Notes: a model not told the origin generated them from the sequence alone. Shown: positions 34,086 through 44,187, numbered from the stretch's first letter. The stretch: 64,000 bases of DNA from VXRD01 sp965242535 (GCA_965242535.1 OZ251458.1:1488001-1552000), one strand, 5' to 3'. Program-made: numbers and translations.

Positions 34086-36521
34086 CTAACGCGGCCACAT
34101 CGCGGCGCGGCGCGTAAAAACCGAGGGATCGACTAGCCATTCTGCATGGCCGATGCCGCGGTTGTCCGTCAGATAGTTGATCCGCTCGTTGAGGAAAGTG
34201 AGCAACTCGGTATTTTCCGCTGCCACGGCAAATCCGCCGAGTTCAATTTGGGGATCGAGGGCCGTCACCGCAAAGGCGTTGCCGGAATTTTGAACCGCGG
34301 TGCGGTTGCCGATCACGCCTCGGGCGATGGCGTCTATGCGGCCATCGCGCAAGGCGTCGAACAGCGCGGTTTCGCCGGTCTCGTCGCCCAAATAAATCAC
34401 TTGGGGCATGTTTTCCGAAGGCGGATGAAGGCGTCGCCGGCCCATCAACACAGGAGATGCCTCCGCAGAAGTAATGACGTAATCCGCGCTGCCATCGGCA
34501 ACCGCGGTGCCCTGCGCGGTTTCCACGCGCACGCCTGCGGCCAAAATGCCATTGTCATCGACGAGGGCCGTCAGTTCCAGCAGGCGGGCCTCTCCCGTCG
34601 TGCTGGCGAGAACCCCCACGCGCACATCGCTCGTCAGGTCGCTATGGCTGGCGAGGCGTTGGGCATCTTCGGCGCGCACGAGCAGGGACTGCCGATTGTT
34701 GAGATGGCCGTCCGTGAATGTAATCACCTGGTCGCCCATCGCGTTTCGGGTTCGAGAATCGAGAATCGTAATCCCGCCGCCGACCAGATCGTACTGCGGT
34801 TCGGTGGGTTTGAGCCAAATGTCGGGCCATTCCGCTATCGGGTGGCGAACTAAGGAGATATTCTCGCCGCGCATCGCTTCGAGCGCGGTCAACAGATCGG
34901 CTTCATAGCCGCGGTGTTCCCCAAATCCGGGAGACATCGGATCGGGATTCGCGCTGTAACTGAGCGGCTCGAAAAAGGCGTAGAAGCCGACATTGAGCAT
35001 GCGTTTTTCGCCCGTGCCCGCCTGTGGATCGAAAACCTCAAATTTGTCGTCTTTGACCACTAGGATGATCGGATCATAAACCGCGTCGCCAGAGGCGTCA
35101 AACGAGAAGTGGCCCAAAACGGTCGACATATCCATCGCGGCGAGCGCGTCTCGGATCGCGCTGGACGCGGTGGATTTGGCGTCGGCGATGGCCTGCGCGA
35201 GAATATAGACCGAAGCGTAGGATTGCGCGGTGAACGCGCCGGGTTCGCCGCCGTATTTCTCCCGGAACCTCGCGACAAAAGCGCGGTTGCCCGGTGGATC
35301 GGCTTCGTTGGACCAGGTCGTAAAACTCAGCGACCCCTCGAGCGCGCCACGGGTTTGCAACACGTCGTCTATGGTCATCAAGGTGACGAGAAAGGGAATG
35401 TCCGTGGAAATGCCGAGTTGTCGGGCTTGAATGGGAATTTGCTTGCGCCCGGGCGGCTGGCTCGAGACGAAGATGGCGTCGGGGTTGAGGGCTTTGATGC
35501 GCGTCAATTGCGCGGACAAGTCGTCGACCTCATCCGCTTGGAAGGTCTCGGTGGTCAGCACCTCCACGCCGTTTGCGCGAAGGGCGTCTTGGAACACCTC
35601 GTCGCTACTTTGGGAAAAGGCATCAGCGGCTTGGACGATGGTCGCCACCCGCCGATAGCCCAGGCCCGCTTGCGTTGTGGCAACGCCGCCGGGCAACAGC
35701 GCGTCAACCGTGAGGCTGATGCGAAAGAGATAATCCCCGAGCGCGCTGAGGCCGCGCGCCGCAGAGGTCGGGCTGATCGCCACGACCTCGTTTTCCTGGG
35801 CGATGGGAAAGGCCGCTTGGGTCGCACTCGAGCTGAAGGGGCCGAGGACCACGGACACGCCGTCTCGCTCGATCAACTTCTCGTAAGCGGCGACCGCCCC
35901 CTCGATTGTGCCCCCGTCGTCTTCAATGATGAATTTGAGTTTTGCCTCGCCGAGCATGCCCGAGCGGTTGATTTCTTCCAAGGCCATGTCAAAGCCATTT
36001 TTCATGGTGGCCCCGGTCGCGGCTATTCGTCCCGTCAGCGATACGACGACGCCGATGGGAATCTCGTCCGCGATTTCCGATGACTCGGTCACGCGCGCCT
36101 TCCCGCCGATGGGCAAATTGAGCATCACCTCGTAGCCGCCGTTGATCGGGATGCTCGACCACGAACCGATCTCGCTCCCGTCCTGCATGGCGCGCGCGAG
36201 ATAATAGCCCGTCGCATCGTCCGACGCGATCTCCACTCGCGCCTGCCCGTTTTCATCCGTCATGCCCGACCATTGATAGGACGCGGCCCGCCCGGCGATG
36301 GCGCGCGAAAATGCCACGCTCGCACCGCTTACGGCCGCGCCATCCCGCGAGAGATGGACCACGACCACGGCTCGCGACGCGGCCGCGTGTGCCACGGTCG
36401 ATTTGCCCAGCGGAGGGCCTGCTGTCTCGGTTTGCGATTGGGTCACGCGCTCGCCGCCGCAATGCCACATCAGCCCCGCGGCCAGGGCCAGGACGAAAAG
36501 ACTGCGAATACTGCTCGACAT
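34086..36521 (-). CDS. Fusion of LivJ-type and SBP3-type periplasmic binding domains
   Basis: This 811-residue exported protein has an N-terminal hydrophobic segment ending LMWHC (C21), a poor match to a lipobox. A small beta-sandwich follows at about 50-145 (carboxypeptidase-regulatory-like: GQARVEIASDD). A LivJ/leucine-type binding domain (Peripla_BP_6) spans about 150-510, opening PIGVVVSLTG and ending GDAVYDP. A family 3 extracellular solute-binding domain lies at about 520-790. It is the last gene of the four-gene operon, 13 bp after its neighbour. Two ligand-binding clamshells in one chain and no adjacent ABC transporter suggest ligand sensing rather than plain transport. The ATG follows AGGAGGC. 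Confidence 0.85.
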   Translation of the reverse strand: MSSSIRSLFVLALAAGLMWHCGGERVTQSQTETAGPPLGKSTVAHAAASRAVVVVHLSRDGAAVSGASVAFSRAIAGRAASYQWSGMTDENGQARVEIASDDATGYYLARAMQDGSEIGSWSSIPINGGYEVMLNLPIGGKARVTESSEIADEIPIGVVVSLTGRIAATGATMKNGFDMALEEINRSGMLGEAKLKFIIEDDGGTIEGAVAAYEKLIERDGVSVVLGPFSSSATQAAFPIAQENEVVAISPTSAARGLSALGDYLFRISLTVDALLPGGVATTQAGLGYRRVATIVQAADAFSQSSDEVFQDALRANGVEVLTTETFQADEVDDLSAQLTRIKALNPDAIFVSSQPPGRKQIPIQARQLGISTDIPFLVTLMTIDDVLQTRGALEGSLSFTTWSNEADPPGNRAFVARFREKYGGEPGAFTAQSYASVYILAQAIADAKSTASSAIRDALAAMDMSTVLGHFSFDASGDAVYDPIILVVKDDKFEVFDPQAGTGEKRMLNVGFYAFFEPLSYSANPDPMSPGFGEHRGYEADLLTALEAMRGENISLVRHPIAEWPDIWLKPTEPQYDLVGGGITILDSRTRNAMGDQVITFTDGHLNNRQSLLVRAEDAQRLASHSDLTSDVRVGVLASTTGEARLLELTALVDDNGILAAGVRVETAQGTAVADGSADYVITSAEASPVLMGRRRLHPPSENMPQVIYLGDETGETALFDALRDGRIDAIARGVIGNRTAVQNSGNAFAVTALDPQIELGGFAVAAENTELLTFLNERINYLTDNRGIGHAEWLVDPSVFTRRAAMWPR

Positions 36522-36534
36522 AACTGCCTCCTAT

Positions 36535-38055
36535 TTAGGGATCGAAAACCTCGAATTTGCCATTCTCGACGATCAAAGTTATCGCGTCGTGAACCCCGTC
36601 GCCATGGGCGTCAAATGAGAAGTCGCCCAAAACCGTGGGGACATCGCGGAGCTTGGCCAAGGCGTCTCGAATCGCGCTCGCCTCCGTCGATTGGGCATCG
36701 GCGATGGCACGCGCCAAAAGGTGGACAGAGGTGTAGGACTGCGCGGCGAACGCATCGGCCTCGCCGCCGAATTTCGCGCGGTAATTCTCGACGAAGGCGC
36801 GATTGCCAGGCGCGTCGGCCTTCGAGCTCCAAAGCGCGATGGTAATGGCCCCCTCGGCGGCATCCCCCGCGCGTTGCACTTCGCCGATGACCAAGGTGGG
36901 GCAAATAAAGGGAATCGCAAAGGGAATGCCGAGTTGGCGGCCTTGGATCATAATTTCGGGCATCTCGATGGGCAAAGCCGAGAGGGAGATGGCGTCCGGG
37001 TTCGCCTCTTTGATGCGCGTCAACTGCGCGGAAAAATCGGTATCGCCCGTTTGGAAAGTTTCCGAGCGCACCACCTCTACGCCATTGTCTCGAAACGCTT
37101 TCACGAACGCCGCATCGCTGCCTCGGGAAAAGACATCGACGCGGTCGTATAACGTCGCCACGCGCCGATAGCCGAGGGCCTGTTGCGTGACCGCCACGCC
37201 GCTGGGCAAAAGCCGATCCACGGGCAAGCTGGTGCGGAAGACAAAGTCGCCGATCGCGCTGAGGTCGGGCGCGTTGGAGGTCGGGCTAATCGCCACGACC
37301 CCATTTTCTTGTGCGATGGGAAAAACCGCTTTGGACATCGTCGAGGTATAAGGGCCGAGGATGATGGACACGCCGTCTCGCTCGATCAACCCGTCGTAAG
37401 CGGCGATCGCGCCCTCTACCGTGCTTTCGTCGTCCGCGATGATAAATTTGAGGGTTGCCCCGCCGAGCAGGGATGAGCGGTTGACTTCTTCGCGCGCGAG
37501 TTCAAAGCCATTGTTTATCGGAATGCCCGTCGAAGTGAGGCTGCCCGTCAGCGATACGACGAGGCCGATGGGAATTTCGCCCTCGAGACGGGTCAGCGGA
37601 GAGGAACTCGTCACGCGCGCCTTGCCGCCGATGGGCAAATTGAGCGCCGCCTCGTACCCGCCATTGATCGGGATGCTCGACCACGAACCGATGCGGCGGA
37701 TGTTGCCTCCCGCGTTCCACAAAGCGCGTGCGCGATAATAGCCCGTCACATCGTCCGACGCGATCTCCACCCGCGCCTGCCCGTTCTCATCTGTCGTTCC
37801 GGACCACCGATAGGACGCGGATCGCCCGGCGATGGAACGCGAAAATTCCACGATAGCGCCGCTCACGGCCGCGCCATCTCTCGAGAGATGGACCACGACC
37901 ACGGCGCGCGGTGCGGCCGCGTGTGCGGCGGTCGATTTGCCCAGCGGAGGGCCATTTGTATCGGTCTGCGATTGGACCACGCGCTCGCCCTTGCAGTGCC
38001 ACATCAGCCCTGCTAAGAGCGCGATCACAGCGATATTGCGAATGCCTTTCAACAT
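36535..38055 (-). CDS. LivJ-type periplasmic binding protein with Ig-like N domain
   Basis: This 506-residue protein is the single-clamshell member of the trio. It has an N-terminal hydrophobic segment ending LMWHC, a beta-sandwich of about 100 residues and one Peripla_BP_6 domain (from PIGLVVSLTG to GDGVHDA). These domains bind branched-chain amino acids, amides or other small ligands. The start ATG 38055 is 5 nt after GAGAGG; an ATG five codons earlier is less likely. Gaps to the neighbouring operon members are 20 and 13 bp. Strong similarity to both neighbours shows recent tandem duplication. Confidence 0.85.
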   Translation of the reverse strand: MLKGIRNIAVIALLAGLMWHCKGERVVQSQTDTNGPPLGKSTAAHAAAPRAVVVVHLSRDGAAVSGAIVEFSRSIAGRSASYRWSGTTDENGQARVEIASDDVTGYYRARALWNAGGNIRRIGSWSSIPINGGYEAALNLPIGGKARVTSSSPLTRLEGEIPIGLVVSLTGSLTSTGIPINNGFELAREEVNRSSLLGGATLKFIIADDESTVEGAIAAYDGLIERDGVSIILGPYTSTMSKAVFPIAQENGVVAISPTSNAPDLSAIGDFVFRTSLPVDRLLPSGVAVTQQALGYRRVATLYDRVDVFSRGSDAAFVKAFRDNGVEVVRSETFQTGDTDFSAQLTRIKEANPDAISLSALPIEMPEIMIQGRQLGIPFAIPFICPTLVIGEVQRAGDAAEGAITIALWSSKADAPGNRAFVENYRAKFGGEADAFAAQSYTSVHLLARAIADAQSTEASAIRDALAKLRDVPTVLGDFSFDAHGDGVHDAITLIVENGKFEVFDP

Positions 38056-38075
38056 GGCGACCTCTCGCATCGGAT

Positions 38076-40610
38076 TTACATGCCGAAGACCTCAAATTTA
38101 CCATTCTCGACGATCAAAATCGTCGGGTCGTACATCCCGTCGCCATGGGCGTCAAATGAGAATTTCCCCAAAACCGTATCCAAATCCATTGTCGCCGCCA
38201 AGGCGTCTCGAATCGCGCTCGCATCCGTCGATGGGGCATCGTCCATGGCCTGTGTGAGAATGTGGACCGCGGCATGGGATTGCGCGGCGAACACATTGGG
38301 CTCTCGGCCGTATTTCGCGCGGTACTTCTCGACAAAGGCGCGGTTGCCAGGCGCGTCCGCCATGCTGCTCCACGCGGTAAATACGATCACGCCCTCGGCG
38401 GCATCCCCCGCGAGTTGGATTTGCTCGGTGGTCAAAATCAAATTGGCAATAAAGCGCACCTCGTCGGGAATGCCCAGTCGCCGCCCCTGAATCAAAACCT
38501 CCGTCATTTCCGTGGCTTGGGCCGAGACGAAGATGGCATCGGGATTCATCTCCTTTATCCGCGTCAACTGCGCGGAGAAGTCGGTATCGCCCGTTTGAAA
38601 AGTCTCGGTGGTCAGCACCTCTACGCCATTGTCCGCAAATGCTTCTTTGAGCACCTCATCGCTACTTCGGGAAAACGCATCCTCGCTGTCGAAGACCGTC
38701 GCCACGCGCCGATAGCCGAGGGCTTGTTGCGTGGTCGCCACGCCGCCGGGCACGAGCCTGTCCACCGTCAAACTGGCGCGAAAGACGTAATCGCCTATCT
38801 CGCTTAAGCCGCGCGCCGCAGAGGTGGGGCTGATCGCCACGACGCCTTTTTCTTGCGCGACGGGAAACGCCGCTTCCACCAAAGACGAGTTGCGAGGGCC
38901 GATGATGGCAGCCACGCCATCGCGGTCGATCAATTTATTATACGCGGCGATAGCCCCCTCGGGCGTGCTCCGGCTGTCTTCGACGATGAACTCGAATACC
39001 GCACCGCCGCGCATCTCGTTGATCTCTTCAAGGGCCAATTCCGCGGCGTTTTGCAAATCGGTCTCGGCGAATGGCCCGGTCAGGTGCGGGATGAGCCCGA
39101 TGGAGATCGCCTGCGGGGTCGGTTGGAAAACCTCGAATTTGCCATTTTTGACGATCAGCACCGCCGGGTCGTACACCCCGTCGCCATGGACGTCAAAGGA
39201 GAAGTCGCCCAAGACCGTGGGGGCCATAATTTTTGCCAGCGCGTCTCGAATCGCGCCTGCCTCTGTCGATTGGGCATCGGCGATGGCACGCGCCAAGAGG
39301 TGGAGGGTCGCATGCGATTGCGCGGCGAACGCATCGGGCTCGCCGCCGTATTTCGCGCGATAAGTCTCGACAAAGGCGCGATTGCCCGGGGTGGCCGCCG
39401 TGCTGATCCAGGGGGCAAACGCTATCGCGCCTTCGGCAGCGTCACCTGCGCGTTGGATTTCCCCGGGGGTCAGGGTCAAGTTCGTGATAAAGGGCACTTC
39501 GGCGGAAATGCCCAGTTGCCGCCCTTGGATCAAAATATCGGTCGCCTGTGTGGGCAGGGCGGAGATGAAGATGGCGTCGGGATCCATCTCATTTATCCGC
39601 ATGAGTTGTGCGGAGAAATCGGTATCGACCGTTTGAAAGGTCTCGGTGGTCAGGACTTCGATGCCATTGTCCATAAATGCTTCTTTGAGCACCGCGTCGC
39701 TGCTTTGGGAAAAGATGTCGTCCCGATCGTACAGGGTCGCCACGCGCCGATAGCCCAAGGCCGCTTGGGTCGTTTTGACGCCGCTAGGGATGAGCCTGTC
39801 CACCGTGAGGCTGGCGCGGAAGACGTAATCGCCTAGCGCGCTGAGGCCACGCGCGGAAGAGGTGGGGCTGATCGCCACCACGCCATTGGCTTGCGCGATG
39901 GGAAACGCCGCGCTGCTCATGGTCGAGGTGAAGGGGCCGATGATGACGGAGACGCCGTCTCGATGGATCAACTCGTCGTAAGCCGCGGTTGCACCTTCGA
40001 CAGTGCTTCGGTCGTCCTCGATGATGAATCGGATGCTCGCGATTTGTCCCGAGCGGTTGATCTCTTCGCGCGCGAGCTCGAGGCCATTTCTCATCGTCAG
40101 TCCAGACGAACTGAGGGGGCCGGTGGTCGGGAGGACGACGCCGATGGGAATCTCTTCCGCGATTTCCGATGACTCGGTCACGCGCGCCTTTCCGCCGATG
40201 GGCAAATTGAGCATCACCTCATAGCCGCTATTGATCGGGATGCTCGACCACGAACCGATCGCGCTTCCGCCTTGCATGGCGCGCGCGAGATAATAACCCG
40301 TCACATCGTCCGACGCGATCTCCACCCGCGCCTGCCCGTTTTCATCCGTCATGCCCGACCACTGATAGGCCGCGGCCCGACCGGCGATGGAGCGCGAGAA
40401 CGCCACCATCGCGCCGCTTACGGCCGCGCCATCCCGCGAGAGATGGACCTTCACCACAGCGGCTTGCGATGCGTGATCGCTTGCGGCCAATTTGCCCAGC
40501 GGGGGGCCATTCGTCTCGGTTTGCGATTGGGTCACGCGCTCGCCGCCACAGTGCCACATCAGCCCAGCGGCGAGGGTGAGGACGAGAATACTGCGAATCC
40601 TGATCGACAT
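38076..40610 (-). CDS. Tandem double LivJ-type periplasmic binding protein
   Basis: This 844-residue exported protein has the same LMWHC-ending leader and beta-sandwich as its paralogues. It carries two consecutive Peripla_BP_6 domains: the first from about 150 to 490 (PIGVVLPTTG to GKFEVF), the second from about 500 to 844 (SIGLIPHLTG to GKFEVF). The two are clearly homologous to each other, so an internal duplication produced the gene. The ATG follows AGGAGGC. It is the first of the three binding-protein genes, 34 bp after a lipoprotein gene. No permease or ATP-binding gene is nearby. Confidence 0.85.
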   Translation of the reverse strand: MSIRIRSILVLTLAAGLMWHCGGERVTQSQTETNGPPLGKLAASDHASQAAVVKVHLSRDGAAVSGAMVAFSRSIAGRAAAYQWSGMTDENGQARVEIASDDVTGYYLARAMQGGSAIGSWSSIPINSGYEVMLNLPIGGKARVTESSEIAEEIPIGVVLPTTGPLSSSGLTMRNGLELAREEINRSGQIASIRFIIEDDRSTVEGATAAYDELIHRDGVSVIIGPFTSTMSSAAFPIAQANGVVAISPTSSARGLSALGDYVFRASLTVDRLIPSGVKTTQAALGYRRVATLYDRDDIFSQSSDAVLKEAFMDNGIEVLTTETFQTVDTDFSAQLMRINEMDPDAIFISALPTQATDILIQGRQLGISAEVPFITNLTLTPGEIQRAGDAAEGAIAFAPWISTAATPGNRAFVETYRAKYGGEPDAFAAQSHATLHLLARAIADAQSTEAGAIRDALAKIMAPTVLGDFSFDVHGDGVYDPAVLIVKNGKFEVFQPTPQAISIGLIPHLTGPFAETDLQNAAELALEEINEMRGGAVFEFIVEDSRSTPEGAIAAYNKLIDRDGVAAIIGPRNSSLVEAAFPVAQEKGVVAISPTSAARGLSEIGDYVFRASLTVDRLVPGGVATTQQALGYRRVATVFDSEDAFSRSSDEVLKEAFADNGVEVLTTETFQTGDTDFSAQLTRIKEMNPDAIFVSAQATEMTEVLIQGRRLGIPDEVRFIANLILTTEQIQLAGDAAEGVIVFTAWSSMADAPGNRAFVEKYRAKYGREPNVFAAQSHAAVHILTQAMDDAPSTDASAIRDALAATMDLDTVLGKFSFDAHGDGMYDPTILIVENGKFEVFGM

Positions 40611-40644
40611 ACCTGCCTCCTGTTAAATTGGGTGAACGCGCGTT

Positions 40645-41154
40645 TTAGTTTGCCAACACGCCTTTTTGATCTTTGTTGAGTTTCCACGTATCCACCACGC
40701 CATTTGGATGGGTGATGGTCAGTTGTGGGCCGATAAATTCGAACTGCGTTCCGTTGTCGTGCGCGAGGGTGACGCGCGCGTCGTCAGAGGTGATTTGCCC
40801 CGTGCCGCTTTTGGGGGTCGCGTCGTAAGTGTCGTCGGAGGCCTTCTCCGACACGGATCCAATCCTAAATTTGGATCGATAGGTAAATGCCGCGTCCTGA
40901 AGGTCGTACACGCGGTCGACGATGCGGATGCTCTGTTTGTCATCCGTCACGGAAAGATGGACTCGCGCTTGGGTGGGCGATGTTGGAAACCACTCGATGA
41001 GGCCGCTGATTTGGGGACTCTGGACGATTTCGCCCGGGGCGTGTTTGCGCGATTCCAAAAACCAGGTTCCGCGAAGTTCGGCTTGGTATTTGGCGTCGTC
41101 GCCGCAACCGATTAGAAAGGCGCCAAGAACGAGTGCGAGGGTCGTGCGAACCAT
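40645..41154 (-). CDS. Lipoprotein of unknown function
   Basis: This 169-residue protein has a canonical lipobox LIGC with C17, so it should be lipid-anchored. The mature part is beta-rich and resembles small lipocalin-like or stress-related lipoproteins, but no family is recognised. The start ATG 41154 has AGGAG 6-7 nt upstream; a longer in-frame reading to 41226 would run into MITE copy D. It is the first gene of the operon with the three binding proteins. MITE D ends 30 bp upstream, so transcription must begin in or beyond it. Confidence 0.75.
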   Translation of the reverse strand: MVRTTLALVLGAFLIGCGDDAKYQAELRGTWFLESRKHAPGEIVQSPQISGLIEWFPTSPTQARVHLSVTDDKQSIRIVDRVYDLQDAAFTYRSKFRIGSVSEKASDDTYDATPKSGTGQITSDDARVTLAHDNGTQFEFIGPQLTITHPNGVVDTWKLNKDQKGVLAN

Positions 41155-41186
41155 AGAAAATCTCCTGTCAAAACGTCGAGGGCTTA

Positions 41187-41349
41187 GAAGCCATCTAAAA
41201 ACTCGGACCGCCATTGAGAGAGCCACAAAAGCATTCGCTTTTCGCAGGTCAAAACCCTACCTATCAAAAAAATAGGATGCCTTGATTCCCCCCTTCCTCG
41301 CAGGAAGGGGGGCCAGGGGGGTAGGTCCCAATAATTTTTAGATGGCTTC
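41187..41349 (+). mobile_element. MITE-like element, copy D
   Basis: This 163-bp element is flanked by TTA at 41184-41186 and 41350-41352 and has the same orientation as copy A. The ends and central hairpin are conserved. It lies directly upstream of the lipoprotein and binding-protein operon and may have displaced or supplied its promoter. Confidence 0.9.
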
Positions 41350-41429
41350 TTAGGAAACAAAACGACTGCCTGTCGTTGCGAAAATAAAACGGGGATCATG
41401 GCCGTGTCAAGAAAAAACCAAGTTGGGAC

Positions 41430-41592
41430 ATGGTTGGCCCCATCAGTCATAGGGACAGGCCCCGTGCCTGTCCTCCAATTCAGGCAAAGTGTCAACGAAC
41501 AAAAGGATACACCATCAATCGTAGGAACATGCCCCGTGCCTATCCTCCATTTCAGGCAAAGTGACAAAAAACAAAAGGGCACGCCATCCGCC
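41430..41592. repeat. Imperfect ~81-bp tandem repeat with REP hairpins
   Basis: Two units, starting near 41440 and 41521, each carry a GTAGGGACAGGCCCC-like hairpin half followed by a shared CAGGCAAAGTG segment, and a third partial unit begins at 41593. It is part of the 1066-bp gap between the lipoprotein gene and the DUF368 gene, in which no gene is seen. Confidence 0.7.
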
Positions 41593-42045
41593 GTAGGGAC
41601 AGGCCCCCGTGCCATTTGTCCCAACTCATTCATTATCGGGATCGCTTTGCAGTTCCACCGTCCTTCAGAGAAGCAATCGCCAACCGCGCCATCCCAAAAG
41701 TTCATCAACGAAAGCCATCGCGCACAGCGCGCAAGTCCATTTCGCAACCCATGTTCATTGAGCAACCCACTTTGCAGGCTGACTCATGTCGTGCGATTAC
41801 AAAAGCGCTTTGCGCTGTGCCTAGCCCCTCGGCGCATGAGAGCGGCATTTTTTGCCTACTTTTCTTCAGACGCTTATTCGCGTCTTCTCTGTTGACAAAA
41901 AGTAGGTCGCCGCACGCCGTAGGCACAGGCGTAGCCAACGCATCGAAGGCAACAAACGATGCTGTAGGACCAAACGCTTTAGAAAAGCGAGCCATGCAGG
42001 TGCTGATTTGTGCATATCAAAATTTGGTTTAATTTACAGAGTAAT
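41593..42045 (+). repeat. Long dispersed repeat (LR), copy 2
   Basis: This copy begins with a REP-type hairpin half and CATTTGTCCCAACT and contains the nested palindrome CCTACTTTT...AAAAAGTAGG near 41853-41910. It ends near CAGAGTAATAAG. It matches copy 1 at 2868-3231 and, inverted, copy 3 at 47758-48322. Around 41968-41974 it shows the uninterrupted target site that in copy 3 carries MITE E. No coding capacity. Confidence 0.8.
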
Positions 42046-42220
42046 AAGTTTTGCGGGTGGTTGCTGTTGTTTCCAAATGTATTATATTCTCGAGAAGCCG
42101 TTGATGCAAACCTCCGAGAAAGCCCTGCTCCCCGAAACCGATCTACGTATTATCCCCGTGCCTCGCTCGTGCTTTTGGTGGCTCGATTTTACCCATTTCC
42201 AACACAGGAGAATATTTGCA

Positions 42221-43147
42221 ATGGAAGATGTGCGTCCAAACCGGTCGTTGAAAAGCTATCTCGGCATCGCGCTCAGGGGCGTGTGCATGGGATCGGCCGA
42301 TGTCGTGCCCGGGGTTTCGGGCGGCACGATGGCGCTGATCACGGGCATCTACGAAGAGTTGATCCTGTCGATTCGATCCTTTGATGCACGCGCCTTGCGG
42401 CTTTTGATCGGCTTTCGGATCAAAGCCCTGCTCGCCTACGTGCGCTGGCCTTTTTTGTGCGCCCTGCTCATGGGGATTCTCCTTGCGATTTTTTCCCTGT
42501 CGCGCGCGATTACCTATCTGCTGGAAAACGAGCCGGTTTTGCTGTGGTCATTTTTTTTTGGGCTGGTGTTGGCGTCCGTTTATACGGTGGGCAAGCGCAT
42601 TCCGCAGTGGCATTGGCATGCCCTTTTGGGCGCGGTTGGCGCGGCATTGGGCGCGTATTTTTTGGTCGGACTGGTGCCGGTTGAAATGCCGCACGGGCCG
42701 CCGTATATTTTTTGTTCGGCTGTGATTGCGATTTGCGCGATGATCTTGCCGGGGATTTCGGGGTCCTTTGTGTTGGTCTTGCTCGGGCAATACGCATATA
42801 TCTTGAACGCGGTCAATACGCGCGATCTGTTCGTCATCGCGCTCTTTGGCGCGGGCGCCGCGGTCGGGCTGATGGCTTTTTCGCGCGTTCTGGGCTGGTT
42901 TTTTCGGCGGTACCACGACTTGACCATCGCGCTGTTGACCGGGCTGATGCTCGGCTCGCTCAGGAAAATTTGGCCGTGGAAAGAAACGATAGAGACGCGG
43001 ATCAACCGACGCGGCGAGGAGGTGCCCCTCGTTCAAGCGAATGTGTTGCCAGAGGCCTGGGCGGGCGAAGCGATGGGCGCGCTGGCGCTCGCGCTTTTCG
43101 GGCTGGCGCTGGTGCTCGTGCTCGAGCGTTTGGCCAAGGGCAAGTAA
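42221..43147 (+). CDS. popT: DUF368 family undecaprenyl phosphate translocase (PopT-like)
   Basis: This 308-residue polytopic membrane protein has about eight hydrophobic segments. Two conserved DUF368 loops are present: GSADVVPGVSGGT with GIYEELI near 24-45, and MILPGISGSFVLVLLGQY near 185. DUF368 proteins have been shown to flip undecaprenyl phosphate, recycling the lipid carrier of cell wall synthesis across the cytoplasmic membrane. The start ATG 42221 has CAGGAG about 10 nt upstream; in-frame codons further upstream lack membrane character. A dehydrogenase gene follows 86 bp downstream on the same strand. The family is clear; the function is by homology. Confidence 0.88.
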   Translation: MEDVRPNRSLKSYLGIALRGVCMGSADVVPGVSGGTMALITGIYEELILSIRSFDARALRLLIGFRIKALLAYVRWPFLCALLMGILLAIFSLSRAITYLLENEPVLLWSFFFGLVLASVYTVGKRIPQWHWHALLGAVGAALGAYFLVGLVPVEMPHGPPYIFCSAVIAICAMILPGISGSFVLVLLGQYAYILNAVNTRDLFVIALFGAGAAVGLMAFSRVLGWFFRRYHDLTIALLTGLMLGSLRKIWPWKETIETRINRRGEEVPLVQANVLPEAWAGEAMGALALALFGLALVLVLERLAKGK

Positions 43148-43233
43148 GGCGGTTTTCGAATGGCGCTTGACAGGGTCGCGTTTTGCCAACGATATTGACA
43201 TCGAACTTTCACCCTTAACGCATCGAGGTAACT

Positions 43234-44145
43234 ATGGCAAATTCGGATTACAAAATCGGCGTCGTGGGCGTGGGGCGGATGGGGGCGAATATCGCGCGCC
43301 ATCTCAACGACGATGGGTTTGCAGTTGAAGCCATCTACGACATTCAATTCGAGACCGCGTTGGGCATTGCCAGCGAGGTCCGCGGCCGGGCACATACGGA
43401 ACTCGCCGAAGTCACGGCCTCGGCGGACTATATCATCACGGTGGTGACGGACGATGACGCGATGCGGCGCATTTACACCAGAGCGGGCGACAACCTCTTG
43501 CAACGCGCTCGGGGCAAGGTGTTTATCAACTGCGCGACCGTCACGCCGCAGGTTCACGTCGAGATCGAACGCCTCGCCGAACAAGCGGGCGCGAGCAGTT
43601 TGGAAGGTTGCATGGCGAGCAGCATCACCCAAGCGCGGGAAGGCACGCTCTACTTGATGTGCGGGGGCGACCGGGCGGTCTTTGATCGGGCGCGTCCGAT
43701 TCTCGAATCCATGAGCGCGAATTTGAGCTATATCGGCAAAGCGGGCCGCGCCGCGCAGGTCAAAGCCCTCGTCAATATGGTGATGAATATCAACACCGCG
43801 GGGCTGGCAGAGGGTTTGGGACTGGGCGCCGCGCTCGGCTTGGATTTGGACGTGCTCATGGACGTGTTCTCGCAGACCGGGGCAAATTCCCGCGTGCTCA
43901 AGACCGACGGCGAAGATATGGTGCGCCGCGACCACGAGTGCTATTTCTCTGCGGATCACGCGGCAAAAGATTCGGGAATCGCCCTCTCGCTCGCCGATGA
44001 CGCGGGCCTCGAGTTGCCGCTGGCAAAAGCGACAAAGGCCCAATTCGATCTCTTGATGGCGAAAGGCAAGGGCGACTTGGACAAATCGGGCGTCGCGGAG
44101 TTGACTTTCCCAGGGCGGGATGATTCGATGGTGGCAAAGGCGTAA
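43234..44145 (+). CDS. NAD(P)-dependent beta-hydroxyacid dehydrogenase
   Basis: This 303-residue enzyme is of the 3-hydroxyisobutyrate/6-phosphogluconate dehydrogenase-like family. The N-terminal Rossmann motif is GVVGVGRMG (about 9-17). The catalytic lysine is in GRAAQVKALVNM near 172, and the helical C-terminal domain has the expected length. In the substrate motif the usual D-x-P-x-S-G-G is replaced by EGCMASS, so the substrate probably differs from classical members. The start ATG follows a GAGGTAA site. A strong terminator lies 43 bp after the stop. It is probably cytosolic. Confidence 0.87.
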   Translation: MANSDYKIGVVGVGRMGANIARHLNDDGFAVEAIYDIQFETALGIASEVRGRAHTELAEVTASADYIITVVTDDDAMRRIYTRAGDNLLQRARGKVFINCATVTPQVHVEIERLAEQAGASSLEGCMASSITQAREGTLYLMCGGDRAVFDRARPILESMSANLSYIGKAGRAAQVKALVNMVMNINTAGLAEGLGLGAALGLDLDVLMDVFSQTGANSRVLKTDGEDMVRRDHECYFSADHAAKDSGIALSLADDAGLELPLAKATKAQFDLLMAKGKGDLDKSGVAELTFPGRDDSMVAKA

Positions 44146-44187
44146 AAATTCGGATGATTTAGAACATCTTTGAGTCCCAAAAAAACT

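Noticed and set aside
34086..40610. ABC transporter operon
   Set aside because: Only binding proteins are present; no permease or ATP-binding subunit is encoded on either side.
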